Shown: piece by piece, positions 34,395 through 42,641 of the stretch
Layout of the letters: every line of letters begins with the position of its first letter
Position numbering within the stretch: the first letter of the stretch is position 1
Origin: Bacteroidaceae bacterium
GTDB taxonomy: Bacteria; Bacteroidota; Bacteroidia; Bacteroidales; Bacteroidaceae
Assembly: GCA_024401275.1 (NCBI GenBank)
Contig: JAKSLJ010000014.1
Span: forward strand, 1-64,000
Direction: 5' to 3'
Length of the DNA: 64,000 bases
Notes under the pieces: model-generated
What the model was told of the DNA's origin: nothing
What the model saw: only the letters and a program-made list of their open reading frames with translations
Databases searched by the model: none
Made by a program: the position numbers and the translations under genes

Positions 34395-36470
34395 ATGAAA
34401 AAGTATCTCCTAACCTTATTCTCTGCCGCAGCAACTCTTTTTGCTCAGGCACAGAACCCTTACCTTCCTCTTTGGGAACACCTTCCTGATGGTGAGCCAC
34501 GCGTATTCGAAGATCCAGACAACCCTGGCAAGCTTCGTGCTTACATCATTGGTTCTCATGACCTTAAGAACACAGACTATTGTGGTCCAGACATCCGCAT
34601 GTGGTCAGCTCCAGTAGAAGACCTCAGCCAGTGGCGTGACGAAGGATCGCTCTTCAAGCACTATGTTGACGGACAATGGGACACAATGTTCGCTCCTGAC
34701 CTTGTGGAGGTTAAGGATAAGACAACAGGCAAGAAAACCTACTACCTTTATCCTCACTCTCGTGGTAATCGCCGCGTGCCTACTGTTGCAAAGGGCGATC
34801 GTCCAAATGGTCCTTTCACAGCAATCAATCTCACAGAGGGTGGCCGCCAGTGTCTCCCTGGTTCAATGATTGACTTCGACCCTTCCGTATTCATTGAGAA
34901 TATCACGAACAAGAAGGACAAGGATTACGACAAGGGCTTCCGCGCTTATGTATTCTACGGTTTCCAGCACTCTACTGCTGCTGAGCTCGACCAGAACACT
35001 ATGTACAGCGTTCGTCCTGGCACAGACATCCACGACTACTTCATCCCTGCTTCTTCTCGCTACGGTGAGGTTCGCGACCCTAAGGGCACTGAATATCCTG
35101 CTCTCTACAAAGGTCAGAACCCAGGCGAGTTCAACTTCTTCGAGGCTTCTTCCATCCGTCAGGTTGGCAACAAGTATGTGATGGTGTTCTCTGGTTACTC
35201 TGGTCCTGACTACGGTCTTGGCTCTACAAACTCTGCTCTTCGCTATGCTTACGGCGACTCTCCACTCGGTCCTTGGCGTTCAGGTGGTGTGCTCGTTGAC
35301 TCTCGTGGCGTTGTGCTCAATGAGGACGGCTCTAAGCTTACTACCACAAACTTCGCCCACAACACTCACGGTTCTCTTCAGGAGATCAACGGTCAGTGGT
35401 ATGTGTTCTACCATCGTCCTCCACGCGGCTTCGGCAACGCTCGCCAGTCAATGGTTGCTCCTGTGAAGATTGTATGGGACAAGAAGAAGGTTGCCGACGG
35501 CGGTAAGGTTACAATCGTTGGCTACGACCCATATGCAAAGGATAATGTTTGGACAGCTAAGGCTTCAAACGGCGACCACTACACAGGTGCTGAGGTAACT
35601 TCAGAAGGTTTCCAAATCTTCGGTCTCGATCCATACAAGTATTACTCTGCCGGTCTTGCTTGCTACATCAACGACAACAACGCTATGCAGGACAACTGGG
35701 ATGTATGGAACAATTCCATGGATCTCGCTGGCCTAAAGAACGGCGCTATCGTTGGTTTCAAGTACTTCGGTTTCGGCGGTCTTGCCCAGGACACTAAGGG
35801 TTGCAAGGCATTTGAAGGCGCAAAGAAGGGCGATGGCACAAAGATCAACATCGATGTTACTCCAAGCGCACAGGCTTGCAAGATTCATGTCATGCTCGAC
35901 GGTCCTTACGCAAACTCTACTTGGAATGGCAAGGAGATTGCCGTTATTGATGTTCCTGCAGCAGAGGTTCCTGGTGGTCGTCAGAACCCTTGGGCACGCG
36001 CTCAGGCAAAGCCAATCGTTGTTTCAGCTGACGTTCCTGCCGTAGAAGGCCTTGCTGGCAAGCACGCAATCTATCTCGTTGTTGAAGGTCCTGAAATCAA
36101 GGAGCCAGAGCAGCCTCGTTTCGGTGGTCGCAACCAAGGTCCACAGCGTCCACGCGGACTCGTTGACATTCACGGACTCGGCTTCTCAAAGAACGGCACA
36201 AAGTGTGAGCGTCCTGTAGTTCCTACAGTGAACATCCTCGTTGATGGTCAGCCACTCGTTATGCCTACAGCTCCTATTTTCTCAACAAACCAGAATGGTT
36301 ACACAATGGTCAACCACTATCAGGTTTACGGCAAGCTCAATGACAACTCTGTAATCACTGTGAAGGCTAACGGCGGCGATGTCAAGGCTACTGTAGGCAA
36401 GATCTCAGATGGTCGTGCAAAAGTCACTTGCTCATTCAACGGTGTTGAGAAGGTTTTCCTCATCAATTAA
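34395..36470 (+). CDS. GH43 family glycoside hydrolase with C-terminal beta modules
   Basis: A 691-residue exported enzyme (signal ends LFAQAQ). The five-bladed beta-propeller of family GH43 is seen from NPYLPLWEHLPDGEPRVFED onward, with the acidic residues in FEDPD, MFAPDLVEV and NFFEASSIRQ. The C-terminal half holds beta-rich domains of carbohydrate-binding type (about 400-690). Known activities of family 43 are arabinofuranosidase and xylosidase. Codon use is strongly biased (ctc, gct, cgt), which suggests high expression. It is in an operon with the upstream esterase. Confidence 0.9.
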   Translation: MKKYLLTLFSAAATLFAQAQNPYLPLWEHLPDGEPRVFEDPDNPGKLRAYIIGSHDLKNTDYCGPDIRMWSAPVEDLSQWRDEGSLFKHYVDGQWDTMFAPDLVEVKDKTTGKKTYYLYPHSRGNRRVPTVAKGDRPNGPFTAINLTEGGRQCLPGSMIDFDPSVFIENITNKKDKDYDKGFRAYVFYGFQHSTAAELDQNTMYSVRPGTDIHDYFIPASSRYGEVRDPKGTEYPALYKGQNPGEFNFFEASSIRQVGNKYVMVFSGYSGPDYGLGSTNSALRYAYGDSPLGPWRSGGVLVDSRGVVLNEDGSKLTTTNFAHNTHGSLQEINGQWYVFYHRPPRGFGNARQSMVAPVKIVWDKKKVADGGKVTIVGYDPYAKDNVWTAKASNGDHYTGAEVTSEGFQIFGLDPYKYYSAGLACYINDNNAMQDNWDVWNNSMDLAGLKNGAIVGFKYFGFGGLAQDTKGCKAFEGAKKGDGTKINIDVTPSAQACKIHVMLDGPYANSTWNGKEIAVIDVPAAEVPGGRQNPWARAQAKPIVVSADVPAVEGLAGKHAIYLVVEGPEIKEPEQPRFGGRNQGPQRPRGLVDIHGLGFSKNGTKCERPVVPTVNILVDGQPLVMPTAPIFSTNQNGYTMVNHYQVYGKLNDNSVITVKANGGDVKATVGKISDGRAKVTCSFNGVEKVFLIN

Positions 36471-36608
36471 TAATGCTGAAAAGAACATCGTTATTAAACA
36501 ATATACTAAAACAGAACACACTGTGTGCGATAACAGATTTTCTTGAAAAAATTGTGTACGAGCACACAGAAAAAGTTTAGGCTTTTGGGTGAAAAAGATA
36601 GGAAAAAG

Positions 36609-36640
36609 TTTGCAAATATTAAAAGAACTCCCTACCTTTG
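36609..36640 (+). promoter_or_regulatory. Strong promoter of the candidate sRNA
   Basis: TTTG (36609-36612), 20 nt, then TACCTTTG (36633-36640): an exact match to the Bacteroidetes sigma-70-type consensus. No ORF of substance follows; a terminator lies about 75 nt on. Confidence 0.75.
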
Positions 36641-36646
36641 CACCAG

Positions 36647-36742
36647 TGAAAGACGAAGTTGTGAAACAAGTCTTATCACATTAGATAAAGTCTAGTTTAG
36701 TTTTTGTGTTGGTAGAGAGCGGCAGAAGTCGCTCTCTTTTTT
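36647..36742 (+). ncRNA. Candidate small RNA with own promoter and terminator
   Basis: A consensus promoter (36609-36640) is followed by about 96 nt with no convincing ORF, ending in a perfect 8-bp hairpin AGAGAGCG/CGCTCTCT (36714-36737) and six T. A second, separate promoter for the aldo/keto reductase begins after it at 36793, so this unit is independent. Its family is not recognised by eye. The rest of the 438-bp gap (36471-36608) shows nothing clear. Confidence 0.65.
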
Positions 36743-36792
36743 GTATCCATACAGATAAGTTTTCGCTATTTTCAAATTTTTCACTCCATATA

Positions 36793-36824
36793 TTTGCAGA
36801 AAAGAAAAGATAATCGTAATTTTG
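36793..36824 (+). promoter_or_regulatory. Promoter of the aldo/keto reductase operon
   Basis: TTTG (36793-36796), 20 nt, TAATTTTG (36817-36824). The leader to the ATG at 36909 is about 78 nt and contains a short tandem repeat of tatataatactgaaat. Confidence 0.75.
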
Positions 36825-36908
36825 CAGAACAATAACGGCGAGTTAACCTCGAAAAACTTTACACATTAATATATATAATACTGAAATATAATATATAATA
36901 CTGAAATT

Positions 36909-37844
36909 ATGCAATATCATGAAATAGGAAAAACTGGCATGAAAGTGGCAAACCTTGCTTTCGGTGCCTCTTCTCTCGGTGGAGTATTCCACGATATCAA
37001 GGAAAAGGAAGCTATTGAGGCGGTATTCACTGCTGTTGACGGTGGATTAAACTTCATTGATGTTTCGCCATACTATGGTCACTACAAGGCAGAGACTGTT
37101 CTTGGTAAGGCATTGAAAGATATTGACCGCTCTCGCTATTATCTCTCAACAAAGGTTGGGCGCTACGGAGAAAATGGCGTAAACACTTGGGATTATTCTG
37201 CCAAGCGTGCAAAGGAAAGCGTTTACGAGAGCATGGAACGTCTCAACATTGATTACATTGACCTTATCAATGTTCACGATGTAGAGTTCTGTTCTGACCT
37301 CAGCATCATCGCAAACGAAACACTCCCTGCTTTGCATGAACTGAAGGCAGAAGGCGTCGTAAAGCATGTCGGCATCACAGACCTTCAGCCAGAAAATCTC
37401 AAATGGGTAATTGAGCACACGCCAAAGGGTACGGTAGAAAGCGTGCTTTGCTTCTGCCACTATTGTTTGAACGACGATATGCTCCTCGATTATCTTGACT
37501 TTTTCGAGAAGAACGAAATCGGTGTCATCAACGCTTCACCTCTTTCCATGGGCTTGCTCTCACAGCGTGGTGCGCCATCTTGGCATCCTGCTCCTGAAGC
37601 TCTCAAGCAGCGTTGCTCAGAAGCAGCAAAACTTTGCGCAGAACGTGGCACAGAAATAGAAAAGCTCGCCATGCAGTACAGCGTTAGCAATCCTCGCATT
37701 GCTACTACCCTCTTCTCATCTGCAAATCCAAAGAATGTTCTTAAAAACATCGACTTCGTGAACTCTGAATACGACGAAGAATTGGCAAAAGAAGTGCAGG
37801 CATTCATCGGCGATCAGATGCGCGTTCGCTGGGCTAACTCATAA
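36909..37844 (+). CDS. Aldo/keto reductase (aldose dehydrogenase-like)
   Basis: A 311-residue TIM-barrel oxidoreductase using NAD(P)H. The catalytic Asp-Tyr-Lys-His set is visible: DVSPYYGHY (Asp and Tyr), LSTKVGRYG (Lys) and LINVHDVEF (His). The overall sequence is closest to the L-galactose/D-threo-aldose 1-dehydrogenase group. The gene is 9 bp upstream of an amidohydrolase; a sugar dehydrogenase followed by a lactonase is a known pairing, so a sugar-acid pathway is plausible but not proven. Confidence 0.88.
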   Translation: MQYHEIGKTGMKVANLAFGASSLGGVFHDIKEKEAIEAVFTAVDGGLNFIDVSPYYGHYKAETVLGKALKDIDRSRYYLSTKVGRYGENGVNTWDYSAKRAKESVYESMERLNIDYIDLINVHDVEFCSDLSIIANETLPALHELKAEGVVKHVGITDLQPENLKWVIEHTPKGTVESVLCFCHYCLNDDMLLDYLDFFEKNEIGVINASPLSMGLLSQRGAPSWHPAPEALKQRCSEAAKLCAERGTEIEKLAMQYSVSNPRIATTLFSSANPKNVLKNIDFVNSEYDEELAKEVQAFIGDQMRVRWANS

Positions 37845-37853
37845 GTTCAAGCT

Positions 37854-38807
37854 ATGGAAAATCCAATCATTATCGATGCCCACTCTCACCTTTGGTTGAG
37901 GCAAGACACAGAGTGGAATGGCAAGAGAATCTCTCCGCTTCCAAACGGTCGCAGTATGTTTCTTGGCGAAGAAGTGCAGATGTGTCCGCCATTCATGATT
38001 GACGGAAAGAATACGGCAGAAGTTTTCCTTTCAAATATGAACTACGCACAGGTGGCAGGAGCTGTCGTTACGCAAGAGTTCATCGATGGAATCCAGAACG
38101 ACTATTACAAGACCGTAAACCAAAAATACGGCGACCGTTTGAAATGTCTCTACATGCTCGACTACATGAACGGCGAGTTCACTTTGCCCGTTTCTTCACA
38201 TGGAGATTCTTCCCTCCCCCTTGTGGGGGAGACGGAGGGGGGCTGGGAAGGCGTTGTCATTCCCGGACATCGCATCTACAAGGACGGAAAGCGAATGCCA
38301 ATAAACGGCGATGACTTCATGAAGATGTTCAAGGAGATGGAAAAGCGCAATCTCATCCTCTCCTTATGCCTTGAAGACAACGAGCAGACTGCCGAGTTCC
38401 GCGAAGTTATCGAGGAATGCCCAAATTTGAAAGTTGCAATCGGACATTTCGGTATGCCTACCGAACAGACTTGGTACGAGCAAGTTAAGCTTTGCCAGAA
38501 CAAGAACGTAATGCTTGAATCCGGCGGAATAACATGGCTTTACAATCCAGAATTCTATCCTTACCCTACCGCAATGAAGAAGATACGAGAAGCTGCTGAT
38601 ATGGTGGGCATAGAAAAACTCATGTGGGGCTCAGACTACCCTCGTACCATTACTGCCATCACATATAAGATGTCGTACGACTTCGTCCTTAAGAGCGACT
38701 TGCTCAACGACGAGGAGAAACGCCTTTTACTTGGCGAAAATGCAGTAAGGGTCTTCGGCTTCAAAAATCTTACCGTTCCGAAGCGCGTAAAGAACATGTC
38801 GGAGTAA
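37854..38807 (+). CDS. Amidohydrolase-family metal-dependent hydrolase (lactonase-like)
   Basis: A 317-residue TIM-barrel protein of the amidohydrolase_2 type: metal-binding IIDAHSHLW, later VAIGHFGMP and the C-terminal aspartate in LMWGSDYPR. Members include fuconolactonase-type lactonases, which would fit the sugar dehydrogenase encoded 9 bp upstream. Residues about 117-130 (SSLPLVGETEGGWEG) are encoded by an intergenic-type palindromic repeat inserted in frame (38205-38245), so that loop is probably not native to the family. Confidence 0.85.
   Translation: MENPIIIDAHSHLWLRQDTEWNGKRISPLPNGRSMFLGEEVQMCPPFMIDGKNTAEVFLSNMNYAQVAGAVVTQEFIDGIQNDYYKTVNQKYGDRLKCLYMLDYMNGEFTLPVSSHGDSSLPLVGETEGGWEGVVIPGHRIYKDGKRMPINGDDFMKMFKEMEKRNLILSLCLEDNEQTAEFREVIEECPNLKVAIGHFGMPTEQTWYEQVKLCQNKNVMLESGGITWLYNPEFYPYPTAMKKIREAADMVGIEKLMWGSDYPRTITAITYKMSYDFVLKSDLLNDEEKRLLLGENAVRVFGFKNLTVPKRVKNMSE
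38205..38245. repeat. GC-rich palindromic repeat inside a coding gene
   Basis: CTCCCCC/GGGGGAG (38214-38231, loop TTGT) with a following run of six G forms a short hairpin unlike the surrounding coding sequence. It reads in frame without a stop. The unit resembles repeats usually found between genes in Bacteroidetes. Confidence 0.6.
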
Positions 38808-38864
38808 AAATCACAAAAATCTGCAACCTAAAGTTTACAAACAATATTAAAGAAATTAAAATGT

Positions 38865-38927
38865 CATGATATTTGCGCACTTTTGTCCTATATCATGATG
38901 ATATTTGATTTATTTTATTTAATTTTG
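38865..38927 (+). promoter_or_regulatory. Inverted repeat and -7 element upstream of malate dehydrogenase
   Basis: CATGATAT (38865-38872) and ATATCATG (38890-38897) form an 8-bp inverted repeat spaced 17 bp. TAATTTTG (38920-38927) fits the -7 consensus 34 bp before the ATG at 38962. The inverted repeat occupies and precedes the -33 region, so a regulator binding there is possible. Confidence 0.5.
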
Positions 38928-38961
38928 CGATGTAAAAACAAAACTAAAAAACTATTATAAT

Positions 38962-39960
38962 ATGGCATTTTTAACAGAAGACAAACTCGTTATCGTTGGC
39001 GCTGGTGGCGCTATCGGCTCTACAATGGTTCAGACAGCTCTCACAATGAAGCTCACTCCAAACCTCTGTCTCTATGATGTTTACGCTCCAGGTATGGAGG
39101 GTGTTATGGAAGAGATGTTCCACTGTGGTTACGACGGCGTGAACCTCACAGCTACAACTGACGTTGCAGAAGCTTTCAAGGACGCAAAATACATCATCTC
39201 TTCTGGTGGTGCTCCTCGTAAGGCTGGTATGACTCGTGAAGACCTCCTCGCTGGCAACTGTGCTATCGCTAAGGAACTTGGTGAAAACATCAAGAAGTAC
39301 TGTCCAGACCTCAAGCACCTCACAGTAATCTTCAACCCAGCTGACCTCACTGGTCTCGTTGCTCTCCTCTACTCTGGCCTCAAGCCATCACAGGTAACAA
39401 CTCTCGCTGCTCTCGACTCAACTCGTCTCCAGTCTGCTATCGCTAAGCAGTTCGGCGTAAAGCAGTACGAGGTAACAGGTTGCAAGACTTACGGTGGTCA
39501 CGGCGAGCAGATGGCAGTATTCGGCTCTGCTGTTAAGGTTGCAGGTACTCCTCTCACAGAACTTATCGGCACTGACAAGTGCTCTGCTGAGGATTGGGAG
39601 CAGATTAAGCTCGATACAACTCAGGGTGGTGCAAAGATTATCCAGCTCCGCGGTCGTTCTTCATGGCAGTCTCCAGCTTACTGCTCTGTAGAGATGATTC
39701 GCTCAGTTATGGGTGGTGAGTCTTTCCGTTGGCCTGCAGGTACTTATGTAAAGAACGAGAAGTACCAGAACATCATGATGGCTATGGAGACAACTCTCGA
39801 CACTAACGGCTGTACTTACACTATGCCTGTTGGTACTGAGGAAGAGCTCGCTAAGCTTGACGCTTCTTACGAGCACCTCTGCAAGATGCGCGACGAGCTC
39901 GTTACTCTCAACATCGTTCCTCCAGTAGCAGAGTGGGCAAGCATCAACCCTAACCTCTAA
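38962..39960 (+). CDS. mdh: Malate dehydrogenase
   Basis: A 332-residue NAD-dependent dehydrogenase of the lactate/malate family, cytoplasmic. The Rossmann motif VGAGGAIGSTM opens the protein; the active-site histidine is in TYGGHGEQMAVFG, and ISSGGAPRKAGMTREDLL is the mobile-loop region with substrate arginines. It interconverts malate and oxaloacetate, which in Prevotella feeds the reductive branch to succinate. Codon bias is extreme, in keeping with high expression. It is monocistronic, with its own promoter and terminator. Confidence 0.93.
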   Translation: MAFLTEDKLVIVGAGGAIGSTMVQTALTMKLTPNLCLYDVYAPGMEGVMEEMFHCGYDGVNLTATTDVAEAFKDAKYIISSGGAPRKAGMTREDLLAGNCAIAKELGENIKKYCPDLKHLTVIFNPADLTGLVALLYSGLKPSQVTTLAALDSTRLQSAIAKQFGVKQYEVTGCKTYGGHGEQMAVFGSAVKVAGTPLTELIGTDKCSAEDWEQIKLDTTQGGAKIIQLRGRSSWQSPAYCSVEMIRSVMGGESFRWPAGTYVKNEKYQNIMMAMETTLDTNGCTYTMPVGTEEELAKLDASYEHLCKMRDELVTLNIVPPVAEWASINPNL

Positions 39961-39990
39961 TCGACTTTTCTTGAAATACAGAAAACATAT

Positions 39991-40020
39991 AACCCTTGCA
40001 GATCGCTCTGCAAGGGTTTT
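39991..40020 (+). terminator. Terminator of malate dehydrogenase
   Basis: A perfect 12-bp stem AACCCTTGCAGA/TCTGCAAGGGTT (39991-40002 and 40007-40018) with a 4-nt loop, followed by TTTTCTTATTTTGT. Confidence 0.9.
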
Positions 40021-40055
40021 CTTATTTTGTCAACAATAGCAGTGGGACTTTTGCT

Positions 40056-40080
40056 TGTAGGGCGAACATTTGTGAGCCGC
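40056..40080. repeat. Partial copy of the TGTAGGGCGA repeat
   Basis: TGTAGGGCGAACATTTG followed by tgagccgc matches the left end of the palindromic element at 56996-57101. Only one side is recognisable here. Confidence 0.45.
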
Positions 40081-40088
40081 ACCATTTC

Positions 40089-41192
40089 TTACGGCAAAAT
40101 AACACGAAGAATCTTTCCGTCTCTCCCCTCCTCCACGAGAACTTGGCGCTTTTGTGGCGGTGTCAGTTTCTTCTCGTTGATATAATCAGAAACGAGTTTT
40201 GTTCCTGTCAAACCTTTCGGACGAAAACGATCGCCTGCCTTCGGACGACGAACAAGATTTCCTTCTGCTGTTTGATAAGGTTCAAAGTCATCAACTTTCT
40301 TTTCAGAAACATATAGTTTTCCGCGACAAACATCCGCCACAAAGCCCTTTGCCTCAAACACTTTAGCCTCAGGACTTTCCATTGCACGCAGTATATTCTG
40401 TATCTGAGTTCCGTTGAACCCTTTTGGCGCAAGAAGATAATGCAGGAATCCTTCTGAGAAATTCACATCCTCAAATTCTCCATTCTCAAACTTACTTAAC
40501 TGCTCTGCATAATAGTTTTCTTCAATATACAGCGTTTCTTCCATACGCTGAGCCATACGCACAATATTATCCACAGCCTTCGGGTTTATTTCCTTCAGCA
40601 GCGGAACTATGTGATGACGAATCTTATTGCGGGTAGCCTCGTCTTCCAGATTTGTACTATCAGTTACATACCCCTCACCCCATTCTGCAAGTTCCGCCTC
40701 AATCTCAGCTCTTGAGACGCCCAAAAGCGGACGAATGATATAGCCGTTCTGCGCTCGCATTCCGCAAAGTCCACGAGCTCCAGTACCTCTAATAAGGTTA
40801 TGCAAAACAGTTTCCACCTGATCGTCCTTATGATGTGCCACAGCGATGTAATCTGCGCCCAAATCCGTCCTCAGTTTTTCAAAATAGTCATAGCGTAACT
40901 CCCTCGCGGCCAGCTCTATACTAATTTTTCTATCTGCAGCATATTTCTTTGTATCAAAATGAGCAACATGTAGTTTTACGCCCTTCCTTTCGCATAGTTC
41001 ACGGCAGAATTGTTCGTCTCTATCCGACTCATCTCCACGCAAGTGAAAGTTACAATGAACAGCCTCAATCCTATCTTTGCCGCAACTTTGCAGTAGCGAC
41101 AGCAGCAAGTAAACACTATCGGCACCGCCGGACAGAGCTACAAGCAAAAAGCCCTCCTTTGCGGGGAGGGTCTTTATGAGGTTATTCAACAT
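40089..41192 (-). CDS. tilS: tRNA(Ile)-lysidine synthetase
   Basis: A 367-residue protein, on the short side for the family. The ATP-binding PP-loop motif SGGADSVYLLLSLL lies at residues 20-33, and further family motifs are HLRGDESDRDEQFC, AVAHHKDDQVETVL and NLIRGTGARGL. TilS converts the wobble C34 of tRNA-Ile(CAU) to lysidine in the cytoplasm and is essential. Its 5' end overlaps the 3' end of the methyltransferase gene by 11 bp on the same strand, so the two are translationally coupled. Confidence 0.93.
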   Translation of the reverse strand: MLNNLIKTLPAKEGFLLVALSGGADSVYLLLSLLQSCGKDRIEAVHCNFHLRGDESDRDEQFCRELCERKGVKLHVAHFDTKKYAADRKISIELAARELRYDYFEKLRTDLGADYIAVAHHKDDQVETVLHNLIRGTGARGLCGMRAQNGYIIRPLLGVSRAEIEAELAEWGEGYVTDSTNLEDEATRNKIRHHIVPLLKEINPKAVDNIVRMAQRMEETLYIEENYYAEQLSKFENGEFEDVNFSEGFLHYLLAPKGFNGTQIQNILRAMESPEAKVFEAKGFVADVCRGKLYVSEKKVDDFEPYQTAEGNLVRRPKAGDRFRPKGLTGTKLVSDYINEKKLTPPQKRQVLVEEGRDGKILRVILP

Positions 41193-42360
41193 ATAGAACT
41201 ATGCCTTTCAGATATTCACCTTCCGGATGATAGATATTGATTGGATGGTCGGCAGGTTGATGAAGCTGATGGAGAATGCGCACTTTTCTGCCAGACTGAG
41301 CACAAGCTGTAAACACTGCATTCCTGAAATGCTCCTTTGTTACAACCTGCGAACAGCTGAATGTAAACAAAATACCGCCAGACTTAATCTGCTGGAGAGC
41401 CTTCAGATTCAAGCGAGTATAACCTTTTAAGGCATTATGCAGAGCACCACGATGCTTTGCAAAAGCAGGCGGATCAAGCACAATTAAATCATATACATTC
41501 TCGTTCTTGTCCAAATACTTGAACGCATCCTCACAGAAAGCCTGATGGCGAGTGTCGCTTTGGAAGTTCAATTCTACATTCTTGTTCGTGAGCGAGATAG
41601 CCTTCTCCGAACTATCAACAGAATGCACAAGCTCCGCTCCACCGCGCATCGCATAGAAAGAGAAACCGCCTGTGTAGCAGAACATATTCAGCACCTTCTT
41701 GCCTTTAGCGTAATGCTCTACGAGAGAGCGGTTATCACGCTGATCCACAAAAAAGCCTGTCTTCTGTCCACGCAACCAGTCAACATGGAACAACAAGCCG
41801 TTTTCCGTTGCTATATCATCTGGTGTAGAGCCTACGATAAAACCGTTTTCCTGTCCAAGATCGGCTTTGTATGGCAGAGTAGTCTCTGATTTATAGTAGA
41901 TATTCTCAATTCTCTCGCCCATGACCTTCATGAGAGCATCGGCAATGTCAAAGCGACAGACGTGCATACCCACACTGTGAGCCTGCATGACAGCAGTCTT
42001 GCCGTAGCAGTCAATAACAAGTCCCGGCAGGAAATCACCTTCACCGTGAATGAGGCGATATGTATTGTTGGTAGGCGAATCAGCCATTCCTGACACAATT
42101 CTCACCTGAAGAGCGGTCTCCAAATGCTGCTCCCAGAATGCAGGTGTTATCTCCTTGTCCTTGAAACTCAGCACACGAACGGCGATAGAACCAATCTGAT
42201 AATGACCAATTGCGATAAACTCGCCGTTGCTCTTTATTACATGCACAAAGTCTCCTTCCTCTATGCCATCATCCATCTTTGCGATAGCACCAGAGAACAC
42301 CCACGGATGAAATCGGCCGAGCGATTCTTCCTTGCCTTTTTTAAGATATATTTTCTTCAT
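41182..42360 (-). CDS. rlmI: RlmI-like 23S rRNA cytosine-C5 methyltransferase
   Basis: A 392-residue SAM-dependent methyltransferase with an N-terminal PUA domain (LKKGKEESLGRFHPWVFSGAI). Motif I is NMFCYTGGFSFYAMRGGA; the substrate-binding DLIVLDPPAFAKHR and the cysteine in FTFSCSQVV fit an m5C enzyme. Length and layout match RlmI, which modifies C1962 of 23S rRNA in E. coli. It is upstream of and overlaps tilS. The target base in this organism is by analogy. Confidence 0.88.
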   Translation of the reverse strand: MKKIYLKKGKEESLGRFHPWVFSGAIAKMDDGIEEGDFVHVIKSNGEFIAIGHYQIGSIAVRVLSFKDKEITPAFWEQHLETALQVRIVSGMADSPTNNTYRLIHGEGDFLPGLVIDCYGKTAVMQAHSVGMHVCRFDIADALMKVMGERIENIYYKSETTLPYKADLGQENGFIVGSTPDDIATENGLLFHVDWLRGQKTGFFVDQRDNRSLVEHYAKGKKVLNMFCYTGGFSFYAMRGGAELVHSVDSSEKAISLTNKNVELNFQSDTRHQAFCEDAFKYLDKNENVYDLIVLDPPAFAKHRGALHNALKGYTRLNLKALQQIKSGGILFTFSCSQVVTKEHFRNAVFTACAQSGRKVRILHQLHQPADHPINIYHPEGEYLKGIVLYVE

Positions 42361-42492
42361 TATTTGCTGTTTATGTCCACAAAATTAGTAAACTTTTACG
42401 AAAAATTGTTTTATTAAAGATGATTTATGCACAAAATAGGGATTTTCTAGAAAATAATTAGGAAAAACCTACTTAAATACAATATTTTTATT

Positions 42493-42500
42493 TACCTTTG
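42493..42500 (+). promoter_or_regulatory. -7 element TACCTTTG of gyrA
   Basis: A strong TAnnTTTG match 142 bp before the gyrA ATG, so the transcript has a long leader of about 135 nt. No -33 TTTG at the usual distance. Confidence 0.6.
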
Positions 42501-42506
42501 TACCCA

Positions 42507-42641
42507 TAAAAATGGCTTAAACGGGCTAAAAACCGCCAAAAACGCGATTTCGGTTCAAAACAGCCACCCACTAATTTGCGACTATTTCCATCGGTTCCGA
42601 TGGGTAATCACCAAAAACAAAACTAAAAACTACAACCATAA
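42507..42641 (+). other. Long untranslated leader of gyrA
   Basis: Between the likely start of transcription and the gyrA ATG are about 135 nt without an ORF. They contain ggcttaaa/gggctaaa repeats, and a hairpin CCATCG/CGATGG (42588-42593 with 42598-42603). Leader-based control or supercoiling response is possible; nothing more can be seen. Confidence 0.4.
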
